A stretch of 64,000 bases of DNA, from assembly GCA_036652735.1 (NCBI GenBank), contig JAVVVI010000003.1, forward strand, positions 44,196 to 108,195. Direction: 5' to 3'. The position numbers were made by a program, and so were the translations under genes. The notes beneath the pieces were generated by a model. That model searched no databases, was not told the origin of the DNA, and saw only the letters and a program-made list of their open reading frames with translations. Of this stretch, positions 1-8,976 are shown one piece after another; position 1 is the first letter of the stretch; every line of letters starts with the position of its first letter. This stretch comes from JAGOGN01 sp036652735. GTDB taxonomy: Bacteria > Bacillota > Clostridia > Lachnospirales > Lachnospiraceae.

Positions 1-2
1 AG

Positions 3-1055
3 ATGATACGGAATGATCAGGATCTTGCATTTATGCTGCAATATGAAAATGTTGCATGGTATGAGGATGGTAAAGTCAGAATCTTGGATCGAAGAATTTA
101 TCCAACCAAAATAGAATTTGTAGAATGCAATACATACAATGAAGTAGCAGCTGCCATAGCCGATATGGTTACCCAGAGTGCCGGTCCCTATACCGCAGCG
201 GGAATGGGTATGGCATTAGCGGCATATGAGGTAAGGGAAAAGCGGGAGAAGGAACAGATTGAGTATTTGAAACAGGCATCGTTTACGATTTCTCATGCAA
301 GACCAACGACGGCCAATCGAATGGAACTTGTAACGGAGGGCTGTCTTCGAGCGGCAAAACAGGCCATTTCCAAGGGAGAAAGTGCACAGGAAGCCTGTTT
401 CTTAAGAACCATTGATTCCCTAAATCGCAGATATGCCACGATGGAGATTGTGGGAGAATATTTGGAAGAGTTATTCCCGGAGCATGGCAGTATTCTTACC
501 CAGTGCTTTGGAGAAACCATTATTGGAATGATGTTACGGGCCTGCCATAAGCATAATAAGACAATTTCCATCTATTGTGCAGAGACAAGGCCGTATCTGC
601 AAGGTGCAAGATTAACGGCAACCTGTTGTGCGCAAATGGGATTTGACACTACCGTGATTACGGATAATATGGTGGCTTATGTTATGAAGCAGAAGGGGAT
701 TGATGTGTTCACCTCAGCAGCGGATACAATTACCAGAGATGGCCATATTGCAAACAAGATTGGTACTTACCAAATTGCTATTTTGGCAAAGCATTTTGGG
801 GTGCCCTATTATGTAACAGGAATTCCGGATGGTGACAAGGAAACGGGAAACAGTATTGTAATAGAAGAGCGGGATCCGAAACAGGTTCTAAGTTATGGTG
901 GAGTAGCAAATACCATTTCGGCGGTACATGGAATCTATCCCTCGTTTGATATTACACCACCGGAGTTGATTCGTGGGATTGTAACAGATAAGGGCGTATT
1001 TTTACCGGATCGTCTCTCGGACTACTTTTTGACAAAGACAAAGGAATTCTATTAA
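3..1055 (+). CDS. Divergent MtnA / eIF2B-alpha-like sugar-phosphate isomerase
   Basis: The 350-residue protein resembles methylthioribose-1-phosphate isomerase, which isomerises an aldose-1-phosphate to a ketose-1-phosphate in methionine or 5-deoxyribose salvage. The conserved stretch ETRPYLQGARLT (about 194-205), the presumed catalytic Cys168 and Asp241, and the ANKIGT motif (about 250-255) are visible. It departs from textbook members: the usual RGAPAIG loop reads QSAGPYTAAG (about 58-67), and the usual CNTG after the cysteine reads CFGE. It may therefore act on a related sugar phosphate rather than on methylthioribose-1-phosphate. The start lies at the window edge and could be further upstream. 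No salvage kinase or aldolase is visible downstream; the next gene is ackA with its own promoter. Confidence 0.72.
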   Translation: MIRNDQDLAFMLQYENVAWYEDGKVRILDRRIYPTKIEFVECNTYNEVAAAIADMVTQSAGPYTAAGMGMALAAYEVREKREKEQIEYLKQASFTISHARPTTANRMELVTEGCLRAAKQAISKGESAQEACFLRTIDSLNRRYATMEIVGEYLEELFPEHGSILTQCFGETIIGMMLRACHKHNKTISIYCAETRPYLQGARLTATCCAQMGFDTTVITDNMVAYVMKQKGIDVFTSAADTITRDGHIANKIGTYQIAILAKHFGVPYYVTGIPDGDKETGNSIVIEERDPKQVLSYGGVANTISAVHGIYPSFDITPPELIRGIVTDKGVFLPDRLSDYFLTKTKEFY

Positions 1056-1091
1056 TAATTTTAAAAACTTTTTTAAATTCAGAAGTTTTTA

Positions 1092-1120
1092 TTGAAGAAC
1101 AAGAGCCAAGGGGGTATACT
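1092..1120 (+). promoter_or_regulatory. ackA promoter with overlapping palindrome
   Basis: TTGAAG (1092-1097), a 17-base spacer and TATACT (1115-1120) form a good sigma-A-type promoter 55 bp upstream of ackA. The -10 is the left half of a perfect palindrome, TATACTAAGTATA (1115-1127), which would cover the transcription start and could be an operator. Upstream, an AT-rich inverted repeat (TAAAAACTT at 1062-1070, AAGTTTTTA at 1083-1091) could weakly terminate the preceding gene. Confidence 0.6.
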
Positions 1121-1174
1121 AAGTATAGTACGCCCAGAAATTACCATGGAGTAAAGAGAAAGAGGAGAAAAAAG

Positions 1175-2368
1175 ATGAACATATTAGTAGTTAATTGTGG
1201 AAGCTCATCCCTTAAATTTCAGTTAATCAATTCGGATACGGAAAATGTTTTAGCAAAGGGACTTTGTGAGAGAATTGGAATTGAAGGAAGCAGAATTGTG
1301 TATCAGCCGGAAAATGGAGCAAAGGAGACCACAGAAGCACCAATGCCTACACATACACAGGCAATCAAGATGGTATTAGATGCTCTGGTAAATGAGAAAA
1401 CAGGAGTCATTAAGAGTCTGAAAGAAGTAGGAGCGGTTGGCCATAGAGTCGTACATGGCGGTGAAAAATTCACCTCCTCTGTTGTTATTACAGAAGAAGT
1501 GATTAAGGGAGTTGAAGAATGCAATGATCTGGCACCTCTTCATAATCCGGCAAATATAATCGGAATTCGTGCATGTCAGGAATTGATGCCGGGAGTTCCA
1601 ATGGTTGGGGTATTTGATACTGCATTCCATCAGACAATGCCGGAGGAAGCTTATATTTACGGCCTGCCTTATAAGTATTATGAAGAATATAAAGTAAGAA
1701 GATATGGTTTTCATGGAACTAGTCACAGCTTTGTATCAAAGAGGGCAGCAGAACTTCTGAAAAAGCCTTATAATGAATTAAAAACCATTGTTTGTCATTT
1801 AGGAAATGGGGCAAGCGTTTGTGCAGTTCAAAATGGAAAATCAGTGGATACATCCATGGGATTAACACCTTTGGAAGGTTTGATTATGGGAACCCGTTCC
1901 GGAGATATTGATCCGGCAATTCTTGAATTCCTTGCAAAAAAAGAGAATATGGATATTGCAGCATTAATGAATATGTTAAATAAAGAATCAGGAGTATATG
2001 GCATCTCCGGAATTTCCAGTGACTTTAGAGATCTTGAAGAAGCTGCAGAAAAAGGAGATTCAGCAGGTTCACGGGCATTGAAAGTGTATAATTATCATGT
2101 TGCAAAATATATTGGTGCATATGCAGCTGCAATGAATGGTGTAGATGCAATTGTATTTACAGCAGGACTTGGTGAAAATGGTATTAATACCAGAGCAGAA
2201 ATTTGTGAATATTTAGGCTATCTTGGAATTGAGATAGATCCGGAAGCAAACAATATAAGAGGGAAAGAAGCTGTCATCTCTTCAACAGATTCTAAAGTAA
2301 AAGTAATGCTTATTCCAACCAATGAGGAATTGGCAATTGCAAGAGAGACCTTGACCTTAGTTAAATAA
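1175..2368 (+). CDS. ackA: Acetate kinase
   Basis: Acetate kinase converts acetyl phosphate and ADP to acetate and ATP, the substrate-level phosphorylation step of acetogenic fermentation in the cytoplasm. The 397-residue length fits the family. The N-terminal phosphate-binding VNCGSSSLKFQL, the GHRVVHGG motif, RRYGFHGTSH and the GLGENG motif near the C-terminus are all present, as expected for the ASKHA fold. The start is preceded by AGAGGAG. The usual partner pta is not adjacent; the upstream gene is the isomerase-like protein. The gene is closed by a clear terminator and looks monocistronic. Confidence 0.97.
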   Translation: MNILVVNCGSSSLKFQLINSDTENVLAKGLCERIGIEGSRIVYQPENGAKETTEAPMPTHTQAIKMVLDALVNEKTGVIKSLKEVGAVGHRVVHGGEKFTSSVVITEEVIKGVEECNDLAPLHNPANIIGIRACQELMPGVPMVGVFDTAFHQTMPEEAYIYGLPYKYYEEYKVRRYGFHGTSHSFVSKRAAELLKKPYNELKTIVCHLGNGASVCAVQNGKSVDTSMGLTPLEGLIMGTRSGDIDPAILEFLAKKENMDIAALMNMLNKESGVYGISGISSDFRDLEEAAEKGDSAGSRALKVYNYHVAKYIGAYAAAMNGVDAIVFTAGLGENGINTRAEICEYLGYLGIEIDPEANNIRGKEAVISSTDSKVKVMLIPTNEELAIARETLTLVK

Positions 2369-2396
2369 GAGATTTGAGTAGTTACTTAAATATGAG

Positions 2397-2425
2397 AAAA
2401 ATCCCTGAATAAATCAGGGATTTTT
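2397..2425 (+). terminator. Rho-independent terminator after ackA
   Basis: Eight-base stem ATCCCTGA/TCAGGGAT with loop ATAAA, flanked by A-run and T-run, 29 bp after the ackA stop. Confidence 0.85.
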
Positions 2426-2462
2426 CTGCGGTACAAAAGAAATAAAGATAAGAGGAAAATAA

Positions 2463-3233
2463 ATGATGGAAAAGAAAGTAGAGATTGTATTTAGTCCAAC
2501 AGGAGGAACAAGGTCTGCTGTTCAAGAGGTAAGCAGTGGCTGGGATTTACCAAAAGAGAGTATTGATTTGTGTGTCGAAGAGGCGAATAATAAGGACTTT
2601 ATTTTTTCGGGCAGGGAACTTTGTATAATAGGTGTGCCTTCTTATGGCGGCAGAGTGCCGGATATTGCAAGGCAGCGTATTCTGAACTTAAATGGGAATC
2701 ATGCAAGTGCAATTTTGATTGTGTCTTATGGTAATCGAGCATATGATGATACTCTTTTAGAGTTAAAAGAGATTGCAGAAAAAGCAAATTTTATTGTGGT
2801 TGCAGCAATTAGTGCAGTAACAGAACATTCCATAATGCACCAATTTGGAACTGGAAGACCAAATGCATCAGATAGACGTATACTCAAGGAATTTGCAGAA
2901 AAAATAAAAGAGAAGATAGAAAAGGAATCGAATTTAGGAGAAATATCTGTACCGGGTAAGGTTCCATACAGAAACTATGACGGAATAGCGTTAAAACCAA
3001 AAGCCAGTAAAAAATGTACAAATTGTGGAATTTGTGCAAGTCATTGTCCGGTTGGTGCAATCGATAAGGAGAATTGCAGACTGACCAATGTACAACTGTG
3101 TATATCCTGTATGTCCTGTATTGAAATCTGCCCTCAAAAAGCAAGAAGCTTGAATAAATTGATAAAAATGGCTGCGGGGAAAAAATTAAAGAACGTGTGC
3201 TCAAATCCCAAAGAAAATGAATTATTTATTTAA
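2463..3233 (+). CDS. EFR1-type flavodoxin/ferredoxin fusion protein
   Basis: The 256-residue protein joins an N-terminal flavodoxin-like domain to a C-terminal 2[4Fe-4S] ferredoxin domain. The flavodoxin part has the FMN phosphate-binding loop FSPTGGTRS near residues 11-19. The cluster motifs CTNCGICASHCP (about 182-193) and CISCMSCIEICP (about 209-220) are complete. Such EFR1-family proteins are taken to shuttle electrons in anaerobes; partners are unknown. No N-terminal signal is seen, so it should be cytoplasmic. An AGAGGA ribosome site precedes tandem ATGs at 2463 and 2466. The next gene follows after 20 bp, so the two are probably cotranscribed. Confidence 0.88.
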   Translation: MMEKKVEIVFSPTGGTRSAVQEVSSGWDLPKESIDLCVEEANNKDFIFSGRELCIIGVPSYGGRVPDIARQRILNLNGNHASAILIVSYGNRAYDDTLLELKEIAEKANFIVVAAISAVTEHSIMHQFGTGRPNASDRRILKEFAEKIKEKIEKESNLGEISVPGKVPYRNYDGIALKPKASKKCTNCGICASHCPVGAIDKENCRLTNVQLCISCMSCIEICPQKARSLNKLIKMAAGKKLKNVCSNPKENELFI

Positions 3234-3253
3234 TTTAAAGGAGAGAACCTACG

Positions 3254-3793
3254 ATGAAAGATTTCATAAGTACTTCCATGACAGATTCACCGCAAGGTAA
3301 CAAGAGGTCCGGAAAACTGCCGGTAATCGGAATGCGTAATGTTAAAACGGCAGTTTCGGCAACCTTGTGTGCACTTCTTTATTTTCTCATTCACCGTAAT
3401 CCAACGTTTGCCTGCATTGGTGCCGTATTTGGCATGGACAATTCCCTGCCGGCGTCATTTCGAACCGGTGGTAATCGACTGATCGGCACCGTAATTGGTG
3501 GTTTCATTGGAATTGGAGTGTTTAGTTTAAGTTTATCACTTCCCTATCCGGAGATATCACGTATGGTACTTATTTTTCTTGGAATTATGGCGCTTATATA
3601 CATTAGTCAGCTGCTTAATGTACAGGGAGCCATTCAGGCGGGTTCGGTTGTGTTTTTTATTGTAATGCTTAATACACCGGAAGATCAGTATTTTTCCTAT
3701 GCAATCAATCGAATTATTGATACCGGGTTTGGTGTTATGATGTCAATTCTGATTAATTGGATTCATATTAAATTACCAACAAAAAAAGAGTGA
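3254..3793 (+). CDS. Small FUSC/aromatic-acid-exporter-family membrane protein
   Basis: The 179-residue protein carries a short hydrophilic N-terminus and about five to six hydrophobic segments (roughly residues 33-175). It resembles the N-terminal membrane domain of the aromatic acid exporter/FUSC family, including the GTVIGGFIGI segment and the closing NRIIDTGFGVMMSILINW. Larger family members add a cytoplasmic domain, which is absent here. The substrate cannot be told. AAAGGAGAG lies 7 bp before the ATG. It follows the iron-sulfur flavoprotein closely and is separated from the MATE gene by a long hairpin. Confidence 0.75.
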   Translation: MKDFISTSMTDSPQGNKRSGKLPVIGMRNVKTAVSATLCALLYFLIHRNPTFACIGAVFGMDNSLPASFRTGGNRLIGTVIGGFIGIGVFSLSLSLPYPEISRMVLIFLGIMALIYISQLLNVQGAIQAGSVVFFIVMLNTPEDQYFSYAINRIIDTGFGVMMSILINWIHIKLPTKKE

Positions 3794-3794
3794 C

Positions 3795-3843
3795 ATACTG
3801 GCATAGAAACAAGACATGATGTGTCGTGTTTCTATGCTAGTAT
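3795..3843 (+). terminator. 22-bp hairpin between exporter gene and MATE gene
   Basis: The arms 3795-3816 and 3822-3843 pair over 22 bp with one mismatch and one G-T pair around a 5-base loop (TGATG). There is no T-run afterwards, so it may be an imperfect terminator, an RNA-stabilising stem, or a protein-binding palindrome. It ends 7 bp before the MATE ribosome site GGAGG (3851-3855). It also covers the upstream ATG at 3821, which argues against that start. Confidence 0.6.
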
Positions 3844-3862
3844 TCTATATGGAGGTATTCAT

Positions 3863-5212
3863 ATGGAAAAAAATATTTATGAACAAAAATCAATTACAAA
3901 GCTCATCTTCCTCTTTGGTATTCCGTCTATGTTGTCTCTCATGATTGAGATGCTTACGGGGATTGTGGATACTGCATTTGCCGGAAATTTACCGGGAATA
4001 GGGGAGTATGCCCTGTCAGCAATGGCATTAATTTCACCCATATTGGGAATTTTCACAGCGCTGCAGACCTTGTTTGCAATGTCTACCGGTATTCTGATTG
4101 CAAAATACATGAACCATAGGCAAAAAAGAAACCAAAGTTATACAACAGGAGTAATCATGAGTATCCTGATCGCAATGGTTACATCCGTTATCTGTTTTTT
4201 TTCTTTATCCCTAATTTTATCTGCATTGGGTGCGGAGGGACAGATTATGCATTTGGCAAAGGAGTATTTAAGGATTCAGCTTCTCAGCAATCTGTTCAGT
4301 AGTGTTGGATATACCTTGACGTGTTGTATTCGGGCCTTTGGCTTTCCTAAAGTGGAGGTAAAGATTATTACTGCTTCTGTAGCGGTTAACATTGTCTTTA
4401 ATTTTATTTTTGCATTTATTTTTAAAATGGGAATGGCAGGACTGGCATGGGGAACCTTTGCCAGCGAAAGTGTATGTGCAGTATGTGCCGTGATTTTTTT
4501 ACAAAAGAAAAATCTCTGGGTGCAGAGGGAACCCTTGCAGATGAGGGAGTTTTTGGGAAGCATCTGGGAATTATTTAAAATCGGCATTGCGCAAACCGCA
4601 ATACAGGTATTAGGAGGCTGTACAGGATTTTTCATTAATGCAAGACTTCTTACATTGGGAACAATGGTTCATGTGGCAGCCTGGAGCATTGTCCAGCGAA
4701 TTTATACATTTATTCTGGTACCAATTGTTGGGTTGACGCAGGGAGTGCAGAACATTATTTCATATTTTAATGGAAATCATGCAAAAGAGAAAATAAAGAA
4801 TGTCTCCAGAGAAACCATGATTTTATGCAGCTGTTATGGAGTAATCGCGTTGATTCTTATGATGAATTTTGGTCAAAATCTTGCGGGAATATTTGGAGGA
4901 AGCAGTGAGATCATTGCCATTTCAAAAATTATTTTGAAGATTGTTTTTTTGGGATTTCCTTTGGTGGGTATTTTGTATACGGATATGACTTTATTGCAAG
5001 TAACCGAACATGAAATTGCATCGGTATTATTAATTTTATCCAGACAGGTAGTATTTCTTCTGCCGCTTATTTATCTGGTTCCCATGGTGGTAGCCCATGC
5101 AGAAGTTCAAATTACACCTATGATTGCACTGTTTTTCTGCATGCCAATTGCAGATTTACTGTCCGTGGTGTTTGGCGTGATTATGAAGCGATGTATTGGT
5201 AGATTGTCTTAA
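3863..5212 (+). CDS. MATE-family multidrug/cation efflux protein
   Basis: The 449-residue protein has about twelve membrane segments in two halves, as expected for MATE antiporters that export drugs or metabolites in exchange for Na+ or H+. The N-terminal half contains MLTGIVDTAFAGNLPGIG, the typical first-helix MATE signature, and the second half shows the matching GCTGFFINARLLTLG-type segment. The ATG at 3863 is chosen because GGAGG sits 7 bp upstream; an in-frame ATG at 3821 lies inside the hairpin. It is the first of two MATE genes in this window (the other at 18.4 kb); the two are not close copies. Confidence 0.9.
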   Translation: MEKNIYEQKSITKLIFLFGIPSMLSLMIEMLTGIVDTAFAGNLPGIGEYALSAMALISPILGIFTALQTLFAMSTGILIAKYMNHRQKRNQSYTTGVIMSILIAMVTSVICFFSLSLILSALGAEGQIMHLAKEYLRIQLLSNLFSSVGYTLTCCIRAFGFPKVEVKIITASVAVNIVFNFIFAFIFKMGMAGLAWGTFASESVCAVCAVIFLQKKNLWVQREPLQMREFLGSIWELFKIGIAQTAIQVLGGCTGFFINARLLTLGTMVHVAAWSIVQRIYTFILVPIVGLTQGVQNIISYFNGNHAKEKIKNVSRETMILCSCYGVIALILMMNFGQNLAGIFGGSSEIIAISKIILKIVFLGFPLVGILYTDMTLLQVTEHEIASVLLILSRQVVFLLPLIYLVPMVVAHAEVQITPMIALFFCMPIADLLSVVFGVIMKRCIGRLS

Positions 5213-5218
5213 GAATCT

Positions 5219-5248
5219 CTGGAATTGAAAGGTCTTGTATGCTATAAT
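5219..5248 (+). promoter_or_regulatory. Extended -10 promoter for helD
   Basis: TGC-TATAAT (-10 at 5243-5248) is an extended -10 element with only a weak -35 near 5220. It lies 45 bp upstream of the HelD start and just after the MATE stop. Confidence 0.6.
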
Positions 5249-5292
5249 ACAGAGTAAAACGCAAAAGGGGAGTGCCAAGAGGGGAATAAATA

Positions 5293-7314
5293 ATGCGCGA
5301 AGAAATAAATGATAGCATAGAGATGGAACAAAACTACCTGGAAAAATGTATTGCAATTATTTATCAGAATATTCAGCGGTATGAGGAACAGGGGCATCGG
5401 CGATTTGAGGAAACCCAGGCCTTATATAAAGAAATGCATGATGGCAATATGGAAGTATATGATCAGCTGGTTACAAGTAAGGATTTGGAAATACATACGA
5501 AAAAGCAATTGGAAAGTAATTTTGCTGCTTTAAGAAAACCTTATTTTGGTAGAATTTCATTTGATAATCTTACCGATGGATGGAAGGCAGATTTGTATAT
5601 TGGAAAACATGGAATTACAAGCGGGGGAACACAGGTAAACGTAGTAGATTGGCGGGCACCTGTGGCCTCTGTTTATTATGAAAACATATTGGGAAGGGGA
5701 AGCTATAGAGTTCTTGATGAAGAAGAATGTGAGATTGATTTACAAAGGAAACGAACCTATGATATTGAAGATGGAAGACTACGGGGTATGTTTGACAGCG
5801 ATGTTGTATCCAATGATGAGTTATTAATTCAATATCTATCCAGACACAAAGAAGCAGTCCTACATGATATTATAGCAACGATACAAAAAGAGCAAAATAA
5901 AATCATTCGGGCAAATCCGTTTCACAATGTCATAGTCCAAGGGGTAGCGGGAAGTGGAAAAACAACAGTGGCAACGCACCGAATTTCTTATATTTTATAT
6001 AATTACAAAGAGAAGTTTACTTCAAATGAATTCTGTATTATTGGCAGCACAGACCATTTGCTTGATTATATTTTAAGCGGATTACCGGAATTGGAAATTT
6101 ACGATGTGAAATATAAGCGAATGGATGAACTGTTACAATATTTATTGAATAAGGATTGGAGGAAAAATGGGAAAATACAGCCAATAACCATGAGCCAGGC
6201 GTATAAAAGCAAAATAGAATATAGCAGGGAACTAGAACAGTATTTGAAGAGCATCAGAAAGAATACCCTACCCCTTCAGAGTCTGAGGGATAATAAACTG
6301 GGAATCCTAATTAATAAAAGAACGATTATGGATGTTATAAGAATCAATTCGGACAATTCTGTAAAAAAATTATTGAAGGATTTAGATGATAGAGTAAAAT
6401 TAAAGTTTAAGGAAGTATATAGAGGCGAACCGGAGGGTTACAGGAAATCGATATCAGACTATAAAGGATATTATGGGAGTCTGCTTCCTACGGATAATAT
6501 TTACTTTATCTATCAGAAATTTCTTGAGTATTATGGCAGAAAGACAAAGACCGATGTAGAAGAAACCATGGAAAACATACAGAAAAACAGATATGATGTA
6601 TATGATTTGGCTGCACTTGTCCTTATTTACTATCGCATAAAACAGGTGAAAAAAGATGAGGAATTTGGACAAATAATTGTGGATGAGGCACAGGATTTTG
6701 GGCCCACTGTATATTATTCGTTAAAAATGGTATTGCCAAACTGCTATTTTACGATTATGGGTGATGTTTCACAGAATATCAATTTTGAGACGGGCATGAA
6801 TAACTGGCAGGTAATGCAGGATGAGATTTTTTCAAAAGATACAGATGAATTTTGCGTGCTTTCCAAAAGCTACCGCAATACAATTGAAATCGCAGAATTT
6901 GCAAATGAAATATATAAAAATTCCATACGTGAAGATTATAGGATGGATCCGGTTATTCGCCATGGAGAACCGGTTACCATGTTAGAGATTATATCCAGGG
7001 AGGAAGGAGTCGGTGTAATTTGTGATTTAATTTCGGAATTAAAGCAAAAAGAATATAAAACAGTTGCGGTAATTTGCTTTCAGGAAGAGGAAAAGGAGTT
7101 TGTTGAGAAGAAATTAGTCTCGTATATTGGAGAAGAGAAGATGCTGCGGGAAGGGATTCAAGTGCTTTTTCTTCCAATGACAAAGGGGCTTGAGTTTGAC
7201 GTGGTTATTTTATGGAAACCGGATTTAAAAAAAGGAAGATTAGAGGTAAAGGAAGCAAAGTGTATTTATGTGGCGGCAACTCGTGCGTTGCATGAATTAT
7301 ATGTAATATCCTAA
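5293..7314 (+). CDS. helD: HelD-like superfamily 1 helicase (RNA polymerase recycling factor)
   Basis: HelD proteins are UvrD-like ATPases that bind RNA polymerase and strip stalled or terminated complexes from DNA. The 673-residue protein has the HelD-specific N-terminal coiled coil (about 5-80), the VDWRAP motif (118-123), the Walker A loop GVAGSGKTT (217-225), the DEAQDF Walker B region (about 460-466) and the closing VAATRALHELYVI helicase motif VI. It is somewhat shorter than the Bacillus subtilis protein but appears intact. AGAGGGGAATAA precedes the ATG. It has its own extended -10 promoter and no obvious operon partners. Confidence 0.88.
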   Translation: MREEINDSIEMEQNYLEKCIAIIYQNIQRYEEQGHRRFEETQALYKEMHDGNMEVYDQLVTSKDLEIHTKKQLESNFAALRKPYFGRISFDNLTDGWKADLYIGKHGITSGGTQVNVVDWRAPVASVYYENILGRGSYRVLDEEECEIDLQRKRTYDIEDGRLRGMFDSDVVSNDELLIQYLSRHKEAVLHDIIATIQKEQNKIIRANPFHNVIVQGVAGSGKTTVATHRISYILYNYKEKFTSNEFCIIGSTDHLLDYILSGLPELEIYDVKYKRMDELLQYLLNKDWRKNGKIQPITMSQAYKSKIEYSRELEQYLKSIRKNTLPLQSLRDNKLGILINKRTIMDVIRINSDNSVKKLLKDLDDRVKLKFKEVYRGEPEGYRKSISDYKGYYGSLLPTDNIYFIYQKFLEYYGRKTKTDVEETMENIQKNRYDVYDLAALVLIYYRIKQVKKDEEFGQIIVDEAQDFGPTVYYSLKMVLPNCYFTIMGDVSQNINFETGMNNWQVMQDEIFSKDTDEFCVLSKSYRNTIEIAEFANEIYKNSIREDYRMDPVIRHGEPVTMLEIISREEGVGVICDLISELKQKEYKTVAVICFQEEEKEFVEKKLVSYIGEEKMLREGIQVLFLPMTKGLEFDVVILWKPDLKKGRLEVKEAKCIYVAATRALHELYVIS

Positions 7315-7324
7315 CGCTTAAGTC

Positions 7325-7353
7325 TTGCATAGTGTCAAAGAAACAATTATAAT
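7325..7353 (+). promoter_or_regulatory. Promoter for the phosphatase/MgtC pair
   Basis: TTGCAT (7325-7330), a 17-base spacer and TATAAT (7348-7353), 41 bp before the phosphatase ATG. Confidence 0.65.
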
Positions 7354-7394
7354 AAGTGAGAAAAAGATTTAAAAATAGAAGCGGAGGAGTCTGA

Positions 7395-8123
7395 ATGAAA
7401 TACGTGATAGGAGATCCACATGGCTGTCTTTTGGAATTTCTGGAATTAAAAGAGAGAATCCAAAAAAAAGATGACCAGGCGGAGTTTTTCCTTGTAGGAG
7501 ATATTATTGATAGAGGTCCTAAGGTCTGGGAATTTTTGGTGTGGGCAATGGAGAATGTTACACCAAATGGAAGGATCCAAATGATTCTTGGAAATCACGA
7601 AGATATGGTAATTAATTGGTATTATGATAAGTATTGTCATTGGTTTCGTAAGACCGGAGGGGAACCAAAAGCAGAAGCCCCCCAGACGAAATATGATTTC
7701 AGCTGGCAATTAATGGAGCATGGAAAAGTAACACCACAGGAAATTGCACCTTACATACATTTTTTTCAAGAGTTACCCTTGTATATTAAAACAGCAGTAA
7801 TAGGTCCCGATGGAAATGAGCATAGGTACGTAATCGCCCACGCTTGGTTTGAAGAGGATGCAGAACGTGATACCCTTATTTGGGAGAGGAAAAAGGCCTA
7901 TCAGGGGTATGAAGACAAGAGCAATGCGACCTTAATACATGGACACACGCCTACAGTAGATGAGGAAGCGCTTGCAATGGGAGCTACCAATGGAAAAGTA
8001 TGGTGTTTACCTAACAATATTAACATTGATTGTGGTTTGGTTTATCGAACGCAAGGGTATCCCAAGGGAAATCTTGCTGCAATTTGTCTTGAAACATTAG
8101 AGATTACCTACCTCTATGAATAA
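7395..8123 (+). CDS. Metallophosphoesterase, PPP-type serine/threonine phosphatase family
   Basis: The 242-residue protein carries the metal-binding motifs of the phosphoprotein phosphatase group: GDPHG (6-10), GDIIDRG (about 35-41), GNHE (about 64-67) and a late HGHTP motif. Members of this group (PrpA, ApaH-like) remove phosphate from proteins or cleave dinucleoside polyphosphates; sequence alone does not tell which. It is cytoplasmic, with a GCGGAGGAG ribosome site. MgtC follows 33 bp later and is probably cotranscribed. Confidence 0.85.
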   Translation: MKYVIGDPHGCLLEFLELKERIQKKDDQAEFFLVGDIIDRGPKVWEFLVWAMENVTPNGRIQMILGNHEDMVINWYYDKYCHWFRKTGGEPKAEAPQTKYDFSWQLMEHGKVTPQEIAPYIHFFQELPLYIKTAVIGPDGNEHRYVIAHAWFEEDAERDTLIWERKKAYQGYEDKSNATLIHGHTPTVDEEALAMGATNGKVWCLPNNINIDCGLVYRTQGYPKGNLAAICLETLEITYLYE

Positions 8124-8156
8124 CGGATTGGCAGGCAAAAAAAGGAGCATAATGGG

Positions 8157-8852
8157 ATGATAAACGAAATTACAAGGTTTTTTTCATCATTTGAGGGGAT
8201 TGCATTTATTCGAATTCTTCTTTCCTTGGTTTGTGGAGGAATAGTGGGTTTTGAAAGAGAAGTAAAGGGTCGGCCGGCAGGGCTAAAGACCTTTTCTTTG
8301 GTTTGCCTTGGTGCAACACTTGCCATGGTAACCAATGAATATATCTATACCTATATTGCGCAGTCTACCGGAGATTCCGCACGAATGGCGGCTCAGGTAA
8401 TCAGTGGAATTGGATTTTTGGGCGCAGGAACGATTATTGTTACCGGAAATAGCCAGGTAAAGGGGCTTACAACGGCAGCAGCATTATGGGTTACAGCAGC
8501 AATTGGTATTGCAATTGGAACGGGATTTTATTTTGGAGGAATCGTTGGCGTCGTTGTAATTTTTATTTCTTCTAAGGTGTTTAATGCGATTGATCAAATG
8601 ATTATGGAAAATTCAGCACAAATGAAATTGCTTATTGAAGGAGAAAGCGAAGAGTTCCTGGTGGAGGTGCTGGATTATATTAACAAAAATGAACTTACAG
8701 TTCAAAGCTTTGAACGAACAAACCGAAACAAGTGGTTTTCAGAAGATGTATGTGTACTTGTTTCATTGGAGTTTGCTAAAAAAAAGAAACACAAAATTAT
8801 AAAAAAGGATATAAAACAGATGAAGGGAATTCGGTCAGTGACTGAAATTTAG
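8157..8852 (+). CDS. MgtC/SapB-family membrane protein
   Basis: The 231-residue protein has four to five membrane segments in the first 145 residues, with the family signature GGIVGFEREVKGRPAGLKT (about 24-42) and the ISGIGFLGAGTI segment. A soluble C-terminal domain of about 80 residues follows, rich in lysine and resembling the ACT-like tail of MgtC. MgtC of Salmonella is linked to Mg2+ limitation and F-type ATPase regulation; the role here is unknown. AAGGAG is 9 bp upstream. No terminator is evident after the stop. Confidence 0.87.
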   Translation: MINEITRFFSSFEGIAFIRILLSLVCGGIVGFEREVKGRPAGLKTFSLVCLGATLAMVTNEYIYTYIAQSTGDSARMAAQVISGIGFLGAGTIIVTGNSQVKGLTTAAALWVTAAIGIAIGTGFYFGGIVGVVVIFISSKVFNAIDQMIMENSAQMKLLIEGESEEFLVEVLDYINKNELTVQSFERTNRNKWFSEDVCVLVSLEFAKKKKHKIIKKDIKQMKGIRSVTEI

Positions 8853-8976
8853 AAAAAAAAGCACCTGTAACCCTTGCTACGTGGGAACTATCAAAATATG
8901 TCCAAAATTTGGCGTCATATAATCTGTTATAAAAACAAAACTATTGTTATTATCAGCATTATAAGAGGTGATGAAT

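Noticed and set aside
1376..1726. 116-residue - strand frame inside ackA
   Set aside because: It is antisense to a complete, well-conserved gene and its translation resembles no family.
3821..3862. Upstream in-frame ATG for the first MATE gene
   Set aside because: It lies in the loop/right arm of the 22-bp hairpin and has no ribosome site; GGAGG points to 3863.
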